Source of the DNA: Poriferisodalis sp965221945
Lineage (GTDB): Bacteria > Actinomycetota > Acidimicrobiia > Acidimicrobiales > Poriferisodalaceae
Reading direction: 5' to 3'
Length of the DNA stretch: 64,000 nucleotides
NCBI RefSeq assembly: GCF_965221945.1
Contig: NZ_OZ244925.1
Span: 1,054,001-1,118,000 of the forward strand
The notes under the pieces are model-generated. The model was not told where the DNA came from and made no database searches. It was given only the letters and a program-made list of their open reading frames with translations. The position numbers and the translations under genes are program-made. Positions 16,009 through 25,226 of this stretch are shown piece after piece. The first letter of the stretch is position 1; every line of letters starts with the position of its first letter.

Positions 16009-18354
16009 CTACTCCAGCGCCTCGGCGACGGCCAGGTCGGCGATGCGATCGGTGTCGTAGCCGAGCAGGTCGCTAAGGATCTCAAATGCGTGCTCGCCGT
16101 AGGTGGGACCGGCCCAGTCGAATCCGTTGTGCGCTGCCGACAGCGTGTACGGCACCGCGTCGACGATGGTGCGGCGGGCGTACTGATGTGGCGCCCATTG
16201 GAAATGGCCGCGGTGGGCGAGCTGCGGGTCGTCGATGCAGGCTCCCGAATTTTGGACGTAGTGAGCGGGGACGCCGTGCGCCTGCAGGCGATGCATGAGG
16301 CCGGGTCCGTTCTGCCGTGCGGTGAAGGCGGAGATGATCGCCTCGAGCTCGTCCTGGCGGGCCCGGCGGGCAGGCTCGTCGAGATCGGCGAGGTCTTCCC
16401 GTCGCATCTCGATCGCTAGAGACCGCCACTGTTCGTCGTCTTCGGTCGCGATGGCTATCCACTCGTCGTCGCCAGCAGCGGGGTACACGCCGTGGGGGAC
16501 CATGCGGTCGTCCTCGTTGCCCCGGCGGGTGCGCCGCACACCGGTGGCCTGCATCTCGGCGATGGCGGGCGCCAGCAGGTGCACCGCTGCCTCCATCTGG
16601 GAGAAGTCCAGATGCTGGCCCTCACCTGTGCGCCGGCGGTGGTCCAGCGCGGCAAGCAGCGCACACACGGTGAACCTGGGCGAGCAGTAGTCGGTGTAGG
16701 CCAGATACGGCCCGGCGGGGCCGCGGTCGGCCCAGCCGGTGATGTCGAAGAAGCCAGCTACCGAAGCAGCCATGTTGCCGAAGCCGGCGAATTCCCGATG
16801 CGGCCCGCTCTGGCCCATCACGCAGCTCGACACCATGACCAGCTCGGGGTTGACCTCGCGCAGGTCGTCGTAGCTGAGTCCCCAGGCGGCCATCGTGCCG
16901 GGTGTGAATGACTCGACGACAACATCGGCCCATGCGACGAGATCGCGCACGACCTCGCGGGCCTCTGGCTTGGACAGGTCGAGCGAGATCGTCATCTTGT
17001 TGGCGTTCGTGGAATGCCAGGCGATGGCGTTCTCCTGATCCGGCACGTCGTCTCGATGGCCGAGGGCGCCGCGCAGCAGGCACGGCCGGTTCTGCGTTTC
17101 GACCCGCACCACCGTCGCGCCCCAATGCGCCAGGATTTTCGTTGCCAGGGGAGCGGCGGCAACCCAGGCCAGGTCCGCGACCTTCAGACCGGCCAGTGGC
17201 TTGTCCGAGCGGGCACCCGCGGGCAGCGGCTCCGTCACTGACGGCAAACCCGCACTGGGGCCGGTCAGCACTTCGGTGGTGTGTGCGCCCGCCTCGGGCG
17301 CCGGACCGAGGGGCGACAGGGGGGTGCCCTCTGCCAGAACGAAACGCCCCGGAAGCCTGGTGCCGTCGACATCGTCCCAGAAGTTGCGAGCGGCGAGCTG
17401 CGGGCTGTCGAGCACGTCCTGGAGTGTGTTGACCGGGCAGATGAGCAGCGAGTCGCGCAGGCCCCGCTCGATCATCTCGGCTTTCGTCTTGGTCATGCAG
17501 AAGCGGGCAATGTCGTCCATCACCCCCTCGATGACGTTGATCGTTTCCTCGCCGGACTGCAGGTGCAGCGCGAAGTTCACCCAGTCCTTGTTGGGGGTCT
17601 CGTCGTCGCAGAAGCCCTCTTCGTTCATCCACGTCAGGAATCGCCTCACCATCGGCCCGATCATCGGACCGAAGGCGACGGTGACGATCACGTAGCCGTC
17701 TATGCACGCATAGATCGTGCGGAGCATGAGCGAGCCGAAGCGGACCCCGCCCGCCTCCCGCCGCACCTCCTCCAGGCCTGCGGGGGCGTAGAAGATAGCG
17801 GACAGTGCCGTCTCGCAGACTGCTTGCTGCGTGGACAGGTCGACGTGCTGACCGTGTCCGGTGCGGGCCCGATGCTCGAGCGCCACCAGCGCAGCGACCG
17901 CTGCTTGGGCGCCGGCGTGGAGCCACGCTTGGGGGATGCTGATGCGCACAGGAGGACGGTCGCTGTCGCCGGTCACCGCGAGCTGGCCGCTTGATGCGAA
18001 CAGGGTGAGGTCGGTTGCTTTCCAGTCGGCTTTCGGCCCGGTTTCGCCCCATGGGGTGATATGGACGGTGATGAGCTGGTCGTTGGCGTCTCGCAGGGCA
18101 GCGAGGTCAAGCTCGAAGGGCGTGGCGTCGTTGTGCAGCACGACATCGGCGCTGGCCGTCAGCGCTGCCACCTCGTCGGCGGTGGCCGCGACAACAGAGC
18201 GCTTGCCGCGGTTGTACGCATCGTGGGCGTAGCCGCGTGGCCATCCGCCCGGGGGCTCCACCAGCACCACATCGGCGCCGAGCTGGGCCAGCAGATTGCC
18301 GGCGAACCAGCAGCGCTCGTCGGTGAGATCCAGCACGCGATACGGACCCAGCAT
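16009..18354 (-). CDS. Tandem-domain CaiB/BaiF (type III) CoA transferase
   Basis: A 781-residue protein made of two complete type III CoA-transferase modules, the first from residue 1 to about 370 and the second from about 390 to the end. Each shows the start pattern of the family (GPYRVLDLTDERC... and LAGLKVADLAWV...) and the segment holding the catalytic Asp (GQHVDLSTQQ and GQHLDFSQME). Most relatives are single-module proteins of about 400 residues acting as dimers, so this is a covalent pseudo-dimer. It would move CoA between carboxylic acids. ATG at 18354 is preferred over TTG at 18366. Confidence 0.88.
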   Translation of the reverse strand: MLGPYRVLDLTDERCWFAGNLLAQLGADVVLVEPPGGWPRGYAHDAYNRGKRSVVAATADEVAALTASADVVLHNDATPFELDLAALRDANDQLITVHITPWGETGPKADWKATDLTLFASSGQLAVTGDSDRPPVRISIPQAWLHAGAQAAVAALVALEHRARTGHGQHVDLSTQQAVCETALSAIFYAPAGLEEVRREAGGVRFGSLMLRTIYACIDGYVIVTVAFGPMIGPMVRRFLTWMNEEGFCDDETPNKDWVNFALHLQSGEETINVIEGVMDDIARFCMTKTKAEMIERGLRDSLLICPVNTLQDVLDSPQLAARNFWDDVDGTRLPGRFVLAEGTPLSPLGPAPEAGAHTTEVLTGPSAGLPSVTEPLPAGARSDKPLAGLKVADLAWVAAAPLATKILAHWGATVVRVETQNRPCLLRGALGHRDDVPDQENAIAWHSTNANKMTISLDLSKPEAREVVRDLVAWADVVVESFTPGTMAAWGLSYDDLREVNPELVMVSSCVMGQSGPHREFAGFGNMAASVAGFFDITGWADRGPAGPYLAYTDYCSPRFTVCALLAALDHRRRTGEGQHLDFSQMEAAVHLLAPAIAEMQATGVRRTRRGNEDDRMVPHGVYPAAGDDEWIAIATEDDEQWRSLAIEMRREDLADLDEPARRARQDELEAIISAFTARQNGPGLMHRLQAHGVPAHYVQNSGACIDDPQLAHRGHFQWAPHQYARRTIVDAVPYTLSAAHNGFDWAGPTYGEHAFEILSDLLGYDTDRIADLAVAEALE

Positions 18355-18476
18355 CCCGCCCCCCAAGGCCTCGATCGTGCGGCAGTCGTCGGCTCCCGCC
18401 GCTCCTGCGCCCGGACACTAGTGCTGCTAGCTGAACTGTCCGAAAGAGGCGAATGGCGCCTCAACCGTCAGGGGCA

Positions 18477-19247
18477 CTATTCGGGGGTGACGTAGGCGGC
18501 GGTCAGGCCACCGTCGACCTGCAGGTTCGCGCCGGTCATGTAGGAAGAGTCGTCGGACGCCAGGAACAGCGCCGCGGACGCCATCTCGTCGGCCTCGCCG
18601 AAGCGGCCCATCGGCACATGGACCAGCCGCCGGTGACGTTTCTCGGGTGTGTCGAGGAACGACATGAGCATCTCGGTGCGCAGCGGTCCCGGCGACAGCG
18701 CATTGACGCGGATGTTCTCCCGGGCATGCACCACGGCGAGCTCCCGGGTCAACGACAGCACGGCGCCTTTGGATGCCGTGTAGGCGATCTGTGGGGTCGC
18801 TGCGCCGACCGACGCAACAAACGAAGCGGTGTTGATGATGGAGCCGCCACCGCGTCGCCGCATCGCCTCGACGGCGTACCTGCAGCCGTACAGCACGCCC
18901 TTCACGTTGACGCCGAACGTTCGGTCGATGGTCTCGTCGGCGGTCGCGATGGCGTCGGTGTCGGCATCCAGCATGATCCCGGCGTTGTTGAATGCCACGT
19001 CGATCCCGCCGTATTCGGCTTCGGCGCGTCCGAACGCAGCTGCCACGTCCGATTCGACAGCGACATCAGCACGTACCGCGATTGCCTCACCGCCCGCCGC
19101 GCGGACCGCGTCCACCGTCTCTTCGTTCGAAGGGGCAATGTCGACGCCAACGATGCGCGCTCCCTCAGCGGCGAAGCGCAGGGCCGTGGCACGCCCGATC
19201 CCGCTGCCGGTTCCGGTGATCAGCGCCACCCTGCCTTGCAATCTCAT
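18477..19247 (-). CDS. SDR family oxidoreductase (classical)
   Basis: A 256-residue classical SDR with TGTGSGIG near the N-terminus, NNAG, catalytic Ser and Y-T-A-S-K, and the C-terminal LQVDGG. It should reduce or oxidise a carbonyl/alcohol using NAD(P)(H). The Asp at the end of the second strand (GVDIAP) favours NAD. ATG at 19247 with a G-rich site upstream is chosen; longer N-terminal extensions are not family-like. It follows the double CoA transferase on the same strand after a 122-base gap. Confidence 0.88.
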   Translation of the reverse strand: MRLQGRVALITGTGSGIGRATALRFAAEGARIVGVDIAPSNEETVDAVRAAGGEAIAVRADVAVESDVAAAFGRAEAEYGGIDVAFNNAGIMLDADTDAIATADETIDRTFGVNVKGVLYGCRYAVEAMRRRGGGSIINTASFVASVGAATPQIAYTASKGAVLSLTRELAVVHARENIRVNALSPGPLRTEMLMSFLDTPEKRHRRLVHVPMGRFGEADEMASAALFLASDDSSYMTGANLQVDGGLTAAYVTPE

Positions 19248-19369
19248 GTGCCAGCCCCCGATCGTCCCCAAATGCCCCGCAGCAGTGTCCGGTGATGTCG
19301 CGCGGGTGTCCCGTGCTGCCATCATCTGACAGCGCCGATTCGTCCCCGCTCACCACAGGACCGTAACGA

Positions 19370-20578
19370 ATGCCAACTGCCCACGATGCGCCCTTGCGGG
19401 ACGCCTACGACGTCGTGATCGTCGGCGGTGCCGTCATTGGCTCGTCCATTGCCTGGGCGCTGTCGGCCAACGACGACTTTGACGGCAGCGTGCTGGTGGT
19501 CGAGCGTGACCCGACCTACTCGCAGGCCTCGACATCGCTCACCAACAGCTGCATGCGCCAGCAGTTCTCCAACCCGCTGAACGTGCAGATCTCGCGCTTC
19601 GGCGCCGACTTCGTGCGGCACTTCCGGGAACATCTCGGCGGCGACCCCGAAGTCCCCGACCTGTTCGTGCATCACTTCGGCTACATGTACCTCGCGAGTG
19701 ACGAAGAGTTCGCGGCCACCCTGCGGCGCAACCAGGCCATCCAGTCCGGACTCGGCGCCGGCACCCGGATCATGAGTCCCGCCGAGATTAGGGCCGACTA
19801 CCCCTTCTACAACGTCGACGACATCGTCTGCGGCAGCCACAACCTGATCGACGAGGGCTACTTCGACTCGGGCACGATGTTCGACTGGTGGAGACGCAAG
19901 GCCCGCCAGAACGGCGTCGAGTACTTGACGGGCGAGGTCGCTGACGTGGTCATCGGGCAGGGCCGGGTCAACGCCGCGGTGCTGAGTTCAGGTGAGACCG
20001 TCAAGTGCGGGACGCTGGTCAACGCAGCGGGCCCGCGTGCGGTCGAGGTGGCCGCGATGGCCGGCGCAACTCTGCCGGTCGAGCCGCGCAAGCGCTACAC
20101 GTTCGTCTTCGAGGCTGCTGAGCCGCTCGACGGCTCCCTGCCGCTCACCATCGACCCAACCGGCATTCACATGCGCAGCGACGGCGACGCGTACATGTGC
20201 GGTTGCACACCCGATGTCGATCCAGTAGTCGACTACGACGACTTCTCCATGGACCACGACATCTTCGAAGACAAGGTATGGCCGGTGCTGGTCCACCGGG
20301 TCCCGGCGTTCGAACGCCTCAAGATCACCAGCCAGTGGGCTGGCCACTACGCCTACAACACGCTCGATCACAACGTCGTGGTCGGACCCCACCACGAGAT
20401 CGGCAACTTCATCTTCGCCAACGGCTTCTCCGGTCACGGCATGCAGCAATCCCCGGCGATCGGCCGTGCCGTCTCTGAATGGATCGCCTATGGCGAGTAC
20501 CGGACGCTGGACCTCACGCCGCTCGGGTATCAGCGCATCGTCGAGAACCGTCCGTTCGTCGAGAGCGCCATCATCTGA
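19370..20578 (+). CDS. FAD-dependent DAO-family oxidase/dehydrogenase
   Basis: A 402-residue protein of the D-amino-acid oxidase/sarcosine oxidase family. The ADP-binding motif YDVVIVGGAVIGSSIA lies at residues 13-28 with VVERD as the second strand, and FANGFSGHGMQQSPAIG near the C-terminus is the typical closing FAD loop. It probably oxidises a secondary or N-methylated amino acid. No membrane segment is visible. It is the first of three same-strand genes (followed by an LLM oxidoreductase and a VOC protein), but the gaps exceed 100 bases. Confidence 0.85.
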   Translation: MPTAHDAPLRDAYDVVIVGGAVIGSSIAWALSANDDFDGSVLVVERDPTYSQASTSLTNSCMRQQFSNPLNVQISRFGADFVRHFREHLGGDPEVPDLFVHHFGYMYLASDEEFAATLRRNQAIQSGLGAGTRIMSPAEIRADYPFYNVDDIVCGSHNLIDEGYFDSGTMFDWWRRKARQNGVEYLTGEVADVVIGQGRVNAAVLSSGETVKCGTLVNAAGPRAVEVAAMAGATLPVEPRKRYTFVFEAAEPLDGSLPLTIDPTGIHMRSDGDAYMCGCTPDVDPVVDYDDFSMDHDIFEDKVWPVLVHRVPAFERLKITSQWAGHYAYNTLDHNVVVGPHHEIGNFIFANGFSGHGMQQSPAIGRAVSEWIAYGEYRTLDLTPLGYQRIVENRPFVESAII

Positions 20579-20694
20579 CCTAGCTCCGGGCCACCCCGGC
20601 CGACGGTGCGGCGTGCGGCCATGAGCTCTGTGACCTCGCTGAATCTCGCGTCCGCTGCGGTCGACGGGCCGGCGCACAAGTACTCTCGCCGCTC

Positions 20695-21705
20695 ATGCGG
20701 TTCGGCATCTTCGACCAGCTGGAGCAACCTGGCGACGTGCCCGCGCACGAGCTCTACCGGCACCGACTTGACCTGCTGGTGAGGGCCGAGGAGGCCGGGG
20801 TGTGGGGGTGGCACAAGTCCGAGCACCACCTCATCCCGCTCGACGCCGCGCCCAGCATCAATGTCTTCTTGGCCGCCGCGATTGAGCGCACCAGCCGCAT
20901 CCGCATCTGCTCGCTGGTGCACCTGTTGCCCTTCTATCACCCGATCCGGCTCGCCGAAGAGCTGTGCATGCTCGACCAGCTCTCTGAAGGCCGCCTTGAG
21001 ATCGGCTTCGGCAAAGGCATCAGCGTGCCCGAGCACCTGTTGTGGGGCCTCGACCCTGACGATGCCATCGCCAAGACCGACGAGTCGCTGGATCTGATCC
21101 TGGCTGCCATGCAGACGACAGGGAACTTCAGCTTCGAAGGGCAGTTCCATTCGTTCGCCGATATGCCGATCACCTTCGAGCCATACCAGAAGCCCTACCC
21201 GCCGCTGTGGCGCCCGGGCCAGCTTGAGACAGCCGCCGAAATGCGCGTGCGCACGATGGCTGCTGGGCCGCTCGCTGCCGTGGCCGCGAGCACGGCCCGT
21301 TACCACGAGCTCCTGGGCGATGACGGCGTCGGCAGGCACCACCCGCCGATGATCGGGGGGCTCCGCCGACTGGTTGTGGCTCCTACCGATGCCCAAGCCG
21401 ACGAGATCGGGCGCAGGACGTGGGTCGCGTTCACCGAGCACCTCACCCGGCTGTTCCGCCGCTACGAGATGATCCCGCCGAATGACCCCACGCTCGGCGG
21501 CGACTACGACAAGGCCAAGCACTTCGAGGCCGTCGTCGTCGGTTCACCCCAGACCATCCGTGAGCATTGCGAACGATTCGCCGAGGAGGCTGGCACCGAC
21601 TACTTCGTGGGCGTGTTCGCCTGGGGCGATCTTTGCGCTTACGAAGTGGACCGCTCCTTCGACCTGTTCGCCGAGCACGTGATTGCCCCACTGGCGACTT
21701 CCTGA
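20695..21705 (+). CDS. LLM-class flavin-dependent oxidoreductase
   Basis: A 336-residue bacterial-luciferase-like barrel. The N-terminal MRFGIFDQLEQ, the WGWHKSEHHLIPLDAAPSIN segment and LSEGRLEIGFGKG are family landmarks. The E-H-H element is typical of the FMN-dependent monooxygenase branch (LuxA/alkanal and EDTA/nitrilotriacetate type) rather than the F420 branch. The substrate is unknown. ATG at 20695 is 116 bases downstream of the DAO-type gene. Confidence 0.85.
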   Translation: MRFGIFDQLEQPGDVPAHELYRHRLDLLVRAEEAGVWGWHKSEHHLIPLDAAPSINVFLAAAIERTSRIRICSLVHLLPFYHPIRLAEELCMLDQLSEGRLEIGFGKGISVPEHLLWGLDPDDAIAKTDESLDLILAAMQTTGNFSFEGQFHSFADMPITFEPYQKPYPPLWRPGQLETAAEMRVRTMAAGPLAAVAASTARYHELLGDDGVGRHHPPMIGGLRRLVVAPTDAQADEIGRRTWVAFTEHLTRLFRRYEMIPPNDPTLGGDYDKAKHFEAVVVGSPQTIREHCERFAEEAGTDYFVGVFAWGDLCAYEVDRSFDLFAEHVIAPLATS

Positions 21706-21850
21706 GCTCACTCAGGGCGGTCGGCGAGGTGCGCCGGGCCATATAGTCGGCAGTGCAGGCGCGGGCTGCGCCGCGTGCCGACGTGTTGTGCCTGCCGCGG
21801 TGCCCCGCGTCGGCGGTACCGCTGGACTGACAGCAGGAGGGGCGGCTCGA

Positions 21851-22534
21851 ATGACTGCATTGCATCCCAACGGTGTGAACCACCTAGCCCTGTCCACCCG
21901 CGACATGAAGGGCCAGCTCGAGTTTTGGTGCGACGTGCTCGGGCTGCCGCTCAAGGCCCTGTACTGGATGCACGGCGTGGACGGCACCTATCACGGCTTC
22001 GTGGAACTGGCGCCCGACAGCTATGTGGCGTTCGTCCAGCATCCGGACAACGCCAAGGACATCGAGTTGGGCGTCACCCATCCGGGAGGCCCCGGCGAGC
22101 CCGTCACTGCCGGCACCATGCAGCATGTGGCTTTCAACGTCGACACGTTCGAGGACCTCATGGCGCTGCGGGATCGCATCCGTGACCGCGGTGTCCAAGT
22201 TCTTGGCCCGATCGACCACGGCTTCATCCAGTCGATCTACTTCGCCGGCCCCGAAGGGCTGGCGCTCGAAGTGGCCTGCGGGTCCGCCATTCCGGTCGAG
22301 CAGTGGGTGGACCCTGAGGTTCTGGGGCTGTGCGAGATCTCTAACGCTGAGCTCGAGGCGCTGAAGTACCCCGCCGAATACACCCAACCGGCCGGACCCG
22401 TCCCACAGCCCTCTTCGGCTACGGGCATGCCCCGGTTGATGCCCACCGATCACTACGACATGGTGATGAGCCTTCCGGACCAGGTGGTGTGGGACAGGAT
22501 GAGCGAGACGACGCCACCGGTTGCTGCCGACTGA
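21851..22534 (+). CDS. VOC family protein (ring-cleavage dioxygenase-like)
   Basis: A 227-residue protein with paired VOC modules in the first 145 residues. Likely metal ligands are His of GVNHLALST, His of MQHVAFNVD and Glu of GLALEVACG. It resembles small extradiol dioxygenases and fosfomycin/glyoxalase relatives; the C-terminal 80 residues are an unassigned extension. GGAGGGG is found before ATG 21851. Which reaction it performs cannot be decided from sequence. Confidence 0.8.
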   Translation: MTALHPNGVNHLALSTRDMKGQLEFWCDVLGLPLKALYWMHGVDGTYHGFVELAPDSYVAFVQHPDNAKDIELGVTHPGGPGEPVTAGTMQHVAFNVDTFEDLMALRDRIRDRGVQVLGPIDHGFIQSIYFAGPEGLALEVACGSAIPVEQWVDPEVLGLCEISNAELEALKYPAEYTQPAGPVPQPSSATGMPRLMPTDHYDMVMSLPDQVVWDRMSETTPPVAAD

Positions 22535-22556
22535 GCCAGGGGCGAACACGCGGGTC

Positions 22557-22596
22557 CTCAGCATCGGCCGCACGGGAGCGTGTGGGGCGCTGAGCA
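22557..22596. terminator. Possible factor-independent hairpin after the VOC gene
   Basis: CTCAGC and GCTGAG bracket an inner CCGCAC/GTGTGG pairing, giving a GC-rich stem-loop just after the VOC gene stop and before the next toxin-antitoxin operon. There is no T-tract, so this is only terminator-like. Confidence 0.35.
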
Positions 22597-22621
22597 GACC
22601 AGCCGGGTGCTGCACATACAT

Positions 22622-22640
22622 GCTGGCATAACTTGCTAGC
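22622..22640 (+). promoter_or_regulatory. Operator-like palindrome of toxin-antitoxin operon
   Basis: GCTGGCA-TAACT-TGCTAGC is an inverted repeat with 7-base arms (one mismatch) and a 5-base spacer. It ends 8 bases before the antitoxin ATG, and a CATAAC box inside it may be the -10 element. The same 7-5-7 layout and spacing occur at 37774-37792. Confidence 0.5.
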
Positions 22641-22648
22641 GTAATGTG

Positions 22649-22858
22649 ATGGCGACAACACGCGCGACGTTCACTCTCGGGCAGGATCTCGCCGAACAGG
22701 CTCAGCGCTTGCAGGTCAACGTTTCCGCCGCTGCACGCCAAGGAGTTGCTGCCGCGGTGAAACGAGCGCTGGCTGAATCCGACCGCGCTGCCTATCAACG
22801 GATGCCCGAAGAACCCGACGCCTTCTGGGATGAGGCCGAGACCTGGGGCAACGAGTGA
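22649..22858 (+). CDS. Antitoxin of MazEF/PemIK-like pair
   Basis: A 69-residue protein with a short N-terminal strand (ATTRATFTLGQDLAEQA) consistent with a ribbon-helix-helix DNA-binding fold, and an acidic tail (EEPDAFWDEAETWGNE) typical for occupying a MazF-type toxin. Its stop overlaps the toxin start (GTGA). A palindrome immediately upstream suggests autoregulation and a very short or absent leader. Confidence 0.75.
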   Translation: MATTRATFTLGQDLAEQAQRLQVNVSAAARQGVAAAVKRALAESDRAAYQRMPEEPDAFWDEAETWGNE

Positions 22859-23163
22859 ACCGAGGCGAGCTGTGGTGGGCCGAAGTCGGCAACAAGCGGC
22901 GCCCAGTGTTGGTCCTCACCCGTTCCGAGGTCATAGATGTGCGTGAACTGGTCACCGTCGCCGAGATCACTTCGACAATTCGTGGTCTTGCCGTTGAGGT
23001 GCCTGTCGGCGAGACAGCGTCCAATCTCACGGACGACTCCGTGGTCAACTGCGACGGTCTGCACACCATTCGACGCTCATCGCTCACCACGCTTGCGGGC
23101 GAGCTCAGCGAGGACACGATGCGTTCAGTGTGCAATGCGCTCGCGTTCGCTCTTGGTTGCTGA
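22855..23163 (+). CDS. MazF/PemK-family endoribonuclease toxin
   Basis: A 102-residue toxin of the CcdB/MazF fold. The RGELWWAEVGNKRRPVLVLTR start is diagnostic for PemK/MazF proteins, and TSTIRGLAVEVPVGE plus NCDGLHTIRRSSL match the following strands. Such toxins cut mRNA at short motifs. GTG at 22855 overlaps the antitoxin stop, ensuring coupled translation. Confidence 0.88.
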   Translation: MNRGELWWAEVGNKRRPVLVLTRSEVIDVRELVTVAEITSTIRGLAVEVPVGETASNLTDDSVVNCDGLHTIRRSSLTTLAGELSEDTMRSVCNALAFALGC

Positions 23164-23247
23164 GCATCCCCGCGCTGGCCAACTCGGCCAACGGCGATCC
23201 TGTGAAGTGGACGTCGAGAAAGTGCCAAGAGCGCAGGAGGCGTCATG

Positions 23248-23799
23248 ACAGAAAGCAGCCCCGCATGTCGATGCTCGTCGAGATGATCGATCACGTGGCG
23301 GCCGAGGGCTCGACCGAGCCGACGGTGTTCGGCCCGTTCCACGTCGAGGGGCGCCGCACCGCGAGATGGGCGACTCGATCATCGTGGATTCCATGGAGAA
23401 CGACCACGAGATCACGTTTGTCGGCCACGTGCTCGGGCTCGACGGCAATCCGATCGAAGGCGCAACGCTCGACGTGTGGGAGACGGCGTCGAACGGGTTC
23501 TACGACGTACAGGACGGTGATCAGACGGCCATGAACATGCGCGGCATCTTCACCACGGGCAGCGACGGCCGCTACGAGATCAGGGGCATCCGCCCGGTGC
23601 CGTCTCAGATCCCCGGCGACGACCCGGCGGGGATCTGCTGTTCGAGAACGGCCGGCACAACTGGCGTCCAGGCCACATGCATTTCGTGGTGGCCAATCCC
23701 GGCCACAAGACCGTGATCACTCACCTGTTCGGCGCAGCCAGCGACTACCTCGACAGCGAAGACGCTTGGGAGGACGCTGAGGCATTCGGCGAACCGTGA
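23248..23799 (+). pseudogene. Decayed intradiol (catechol/hydroxyquinol) dioxygenase
   Basis: Recognisable segments appear in three frames: STEPTVFGPFHVEG, then MGDSIIVDSMEND with GATLDVWETASNGFYDVQD and GRYEIRGIRPVP, then NWRPGHMHFVV and HKTVITHLF. These hold the two Tyr and two His iron ligands of intradiol dioxygenases. Frame changes lie near 23360 and 23630, and the ending is degenerate. The start (GGAGG before ATG 23245-23247) is followed by only a few codons before the sequence jumps, so most of the N-terminal helical domain has been deleted. The active gene would have cleaved a catechol or hydroxyquinol between its hydroxyls. Confidence 0.8.
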
Positions 23800-23868
23800 C
23801 TCGGGACCGGGGTTACCATCGCCCCGATTGAGGGGCACCCTGTCTGAGGGCGCTGAGGAGGTTCTGCT

Positions 23869-24735
23869 GTGCGGTTCTGCAGGGTCAGCAGCGTCGCAGA
23901 GGCGGTTGACGAGCTGAGCCGGTGGGGCAACGAGGGCTGTGTCCTGGCGGGCGGGACCGACGTGATGCCGCAATACCTGCGCGGCGAACGGGCACCGGCG
24001 ACCTTGATCGACATCGGTGGCATCGATGGGTTGCGCTGCATGTCCGAGGTCGGCGGTGTGACGAGCATCGGGTCACTGGTCACATTGCGCAGGCTCGCCA
24101 CCTCTTCGCTCATTGCGCTGGAGCATCCGGCGCTGGCCCAGGCCGCCGCTGCCGTGGGCGCTTGGCAGACCCAGACGGTGGCCACGCTGGGCGGCAATGT
24201 GTGCGGCGCCGCACCGACCGCCGACACGCTGCCTGCGCTATTGATCTCCGATGCCCAGCTGGCGTTGGTGTCCAAGTCGAGGCGCCGACGCCTTGGGCTT
24301 GAAGAGTTTCTCGATGGAACTGGCGGAACGGTTCTGCGGCCCACCGAGTTGTTGCGTTCCGTCGAGATTGAACCGCTCGGCGAGCGCTGCGCTGAGGGTT
24401 ACTTGAAGGTGGGTCGTCGCAGTGCCATGGATCGCGCTGTCGTGGGCTTGGCGCTGCGGCTGTCGGCAGCGCCGAACGGCACGGTGAGCGATGCCAGGGT
24501 CGCGGTGTGCGGGGGCAGTCAGTCTCCGCATCGGGCGCGGGCGGCGGAGACGGCCATGCTGGGCACACAGATCGACGGTGGCCCGGTCGCTTTCGACGAG
24601 GCTGGCGAAGAGCTGGCCCACGCGGCTGCACCGGAGCGAACCGAGATTGCCCAGTACCGGCGACGTGTGCTCCCCGGTCTGCTGAACCGTCTCGCACAGC
24701 ACTGCGTCGACGAGATCCTCGGAGCGGGGGAATGA
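23869..24735 (+). CDS. Molybdenum hydroxylase FAD subunit (CoxM-like)
   Basis: A 288-residue FAD-binding subunit of the xanthine dehydrogenase/CO dehydrogenase family. FAD-binding motifs are LAGGTDVMPQ near residue 25-35 and TLGGNVCGAAPTADTLPALL near 105-125; the C-terminal domain follows. It passes electrons from the iron-sulfur subunit to an acceptor. GTG at 23869 has AGGAGG upstream. It is the first gene of a five-gene operon in which every junction is a 4-base stop-start overlap. Confidence 0.88.
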   Translation: MRFCRVSSVAEAVDELSRWGNEGCVLAGGTDVMPQYLRGERAPATLIDIGGIDGLRCMSEVGGVTSIGSLVTLRRLATSSLIALEHPALAQAAAAVGAWQTQTVATLGGNVCGAAPTADTLPALLISDAQLALVSKSRRRRLGLEEFLDGTGGTVLRPTELLRSVEIEPLGERCAEGYLKVGRRSAMDRAVVGLALRLSAAPNGTVSDARVAVCGGSQSPHRARAAETAMLGTQIDGGPVAFDEAGEELAHAAAPERTEIAQYRRRVLPGLLNRLAQHCVDEILGAGE

Positions 24736-25226
24736 CGGCCGCCGGTCCGTCTGAGCAGCCCGTCGCCATCCGGCTCACGGTGAACGGCCGAGCGCACCTG
24801 CTTGAAGTCGGTGCGGGCGAGACATTGCTCGGCATGCTTCGAGATCGTTTCGGGCTCACCGGTTCGAAGGAAGCCTGTGTCGAGGGCGAGTGCGGCGCCT
24901 GCACGGTGCTCGTGGACGGCGGTCCGGCAGCGTCGTGCATATTGGCCGCTGGCTCGACCCACGGACGCACCGTTCACACAGTTGAAGGACTTGCCGGGGC
25001 GGGCGAACTGACGTCGCTGCAGCAAGCATTCGTGAACCACGCGGCAGTGCAGTGCGGCTACTGCACGCCCGGCGTGCTGATCGTCCTCACGGCCCTGCTC
25101 GCCGAGGTGCCCCAGCCCACCGAGGATGAGGTTCGCCGGGCCCTGGCGGGCAATATCTGCCGCTGCACGGGCTACCAGCAGATCGTGGATGCAGCGCTCG
25201 ATGCTGCGACGGCGGTGTCATCGTGA
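24732..25226 (+). CDS. Molybdenum hydroxylase 2Fe-2S subunit (CoxS-like)
   Basis: A 164-residue two-cluster ferredoxin subunit. The plant-type cluster is bound by Cys49, Cys54, Cys57 and Cys69 (ACVEGECGACTVL), and the second cluster by Cys108, Cys111, Cys143 and Cys145 (QCGYCTPG, ICRCTGY). It transfers electrons from the molybdenum centre to the FAD subunit. ATG at 24732 overlaps the previous stop. Confidence 0.93.
   Translation: MTAAGPSEQPVAIRLTVNGRAHLLEVGAGETLLGMLRDRFGLTGSKEACVEGECGACTVLVDGGPAASCILAAGSTHGRTVHTVEGLAGAGELTSLQQAFVNHAAVQCGYCTPGVLIVLTALLAEVPQPTEDEVRRALAGNICRCTGYQQIVDAALDAATAVSS

Noticed and set aside
23248..23799. Second selenocysteine or recoding candidate in the intradiol dioxygenase
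   Set aside because: The frame breaks are insertions/deletions, not a single in-frame TGA, and the N-terminal domain is missing.
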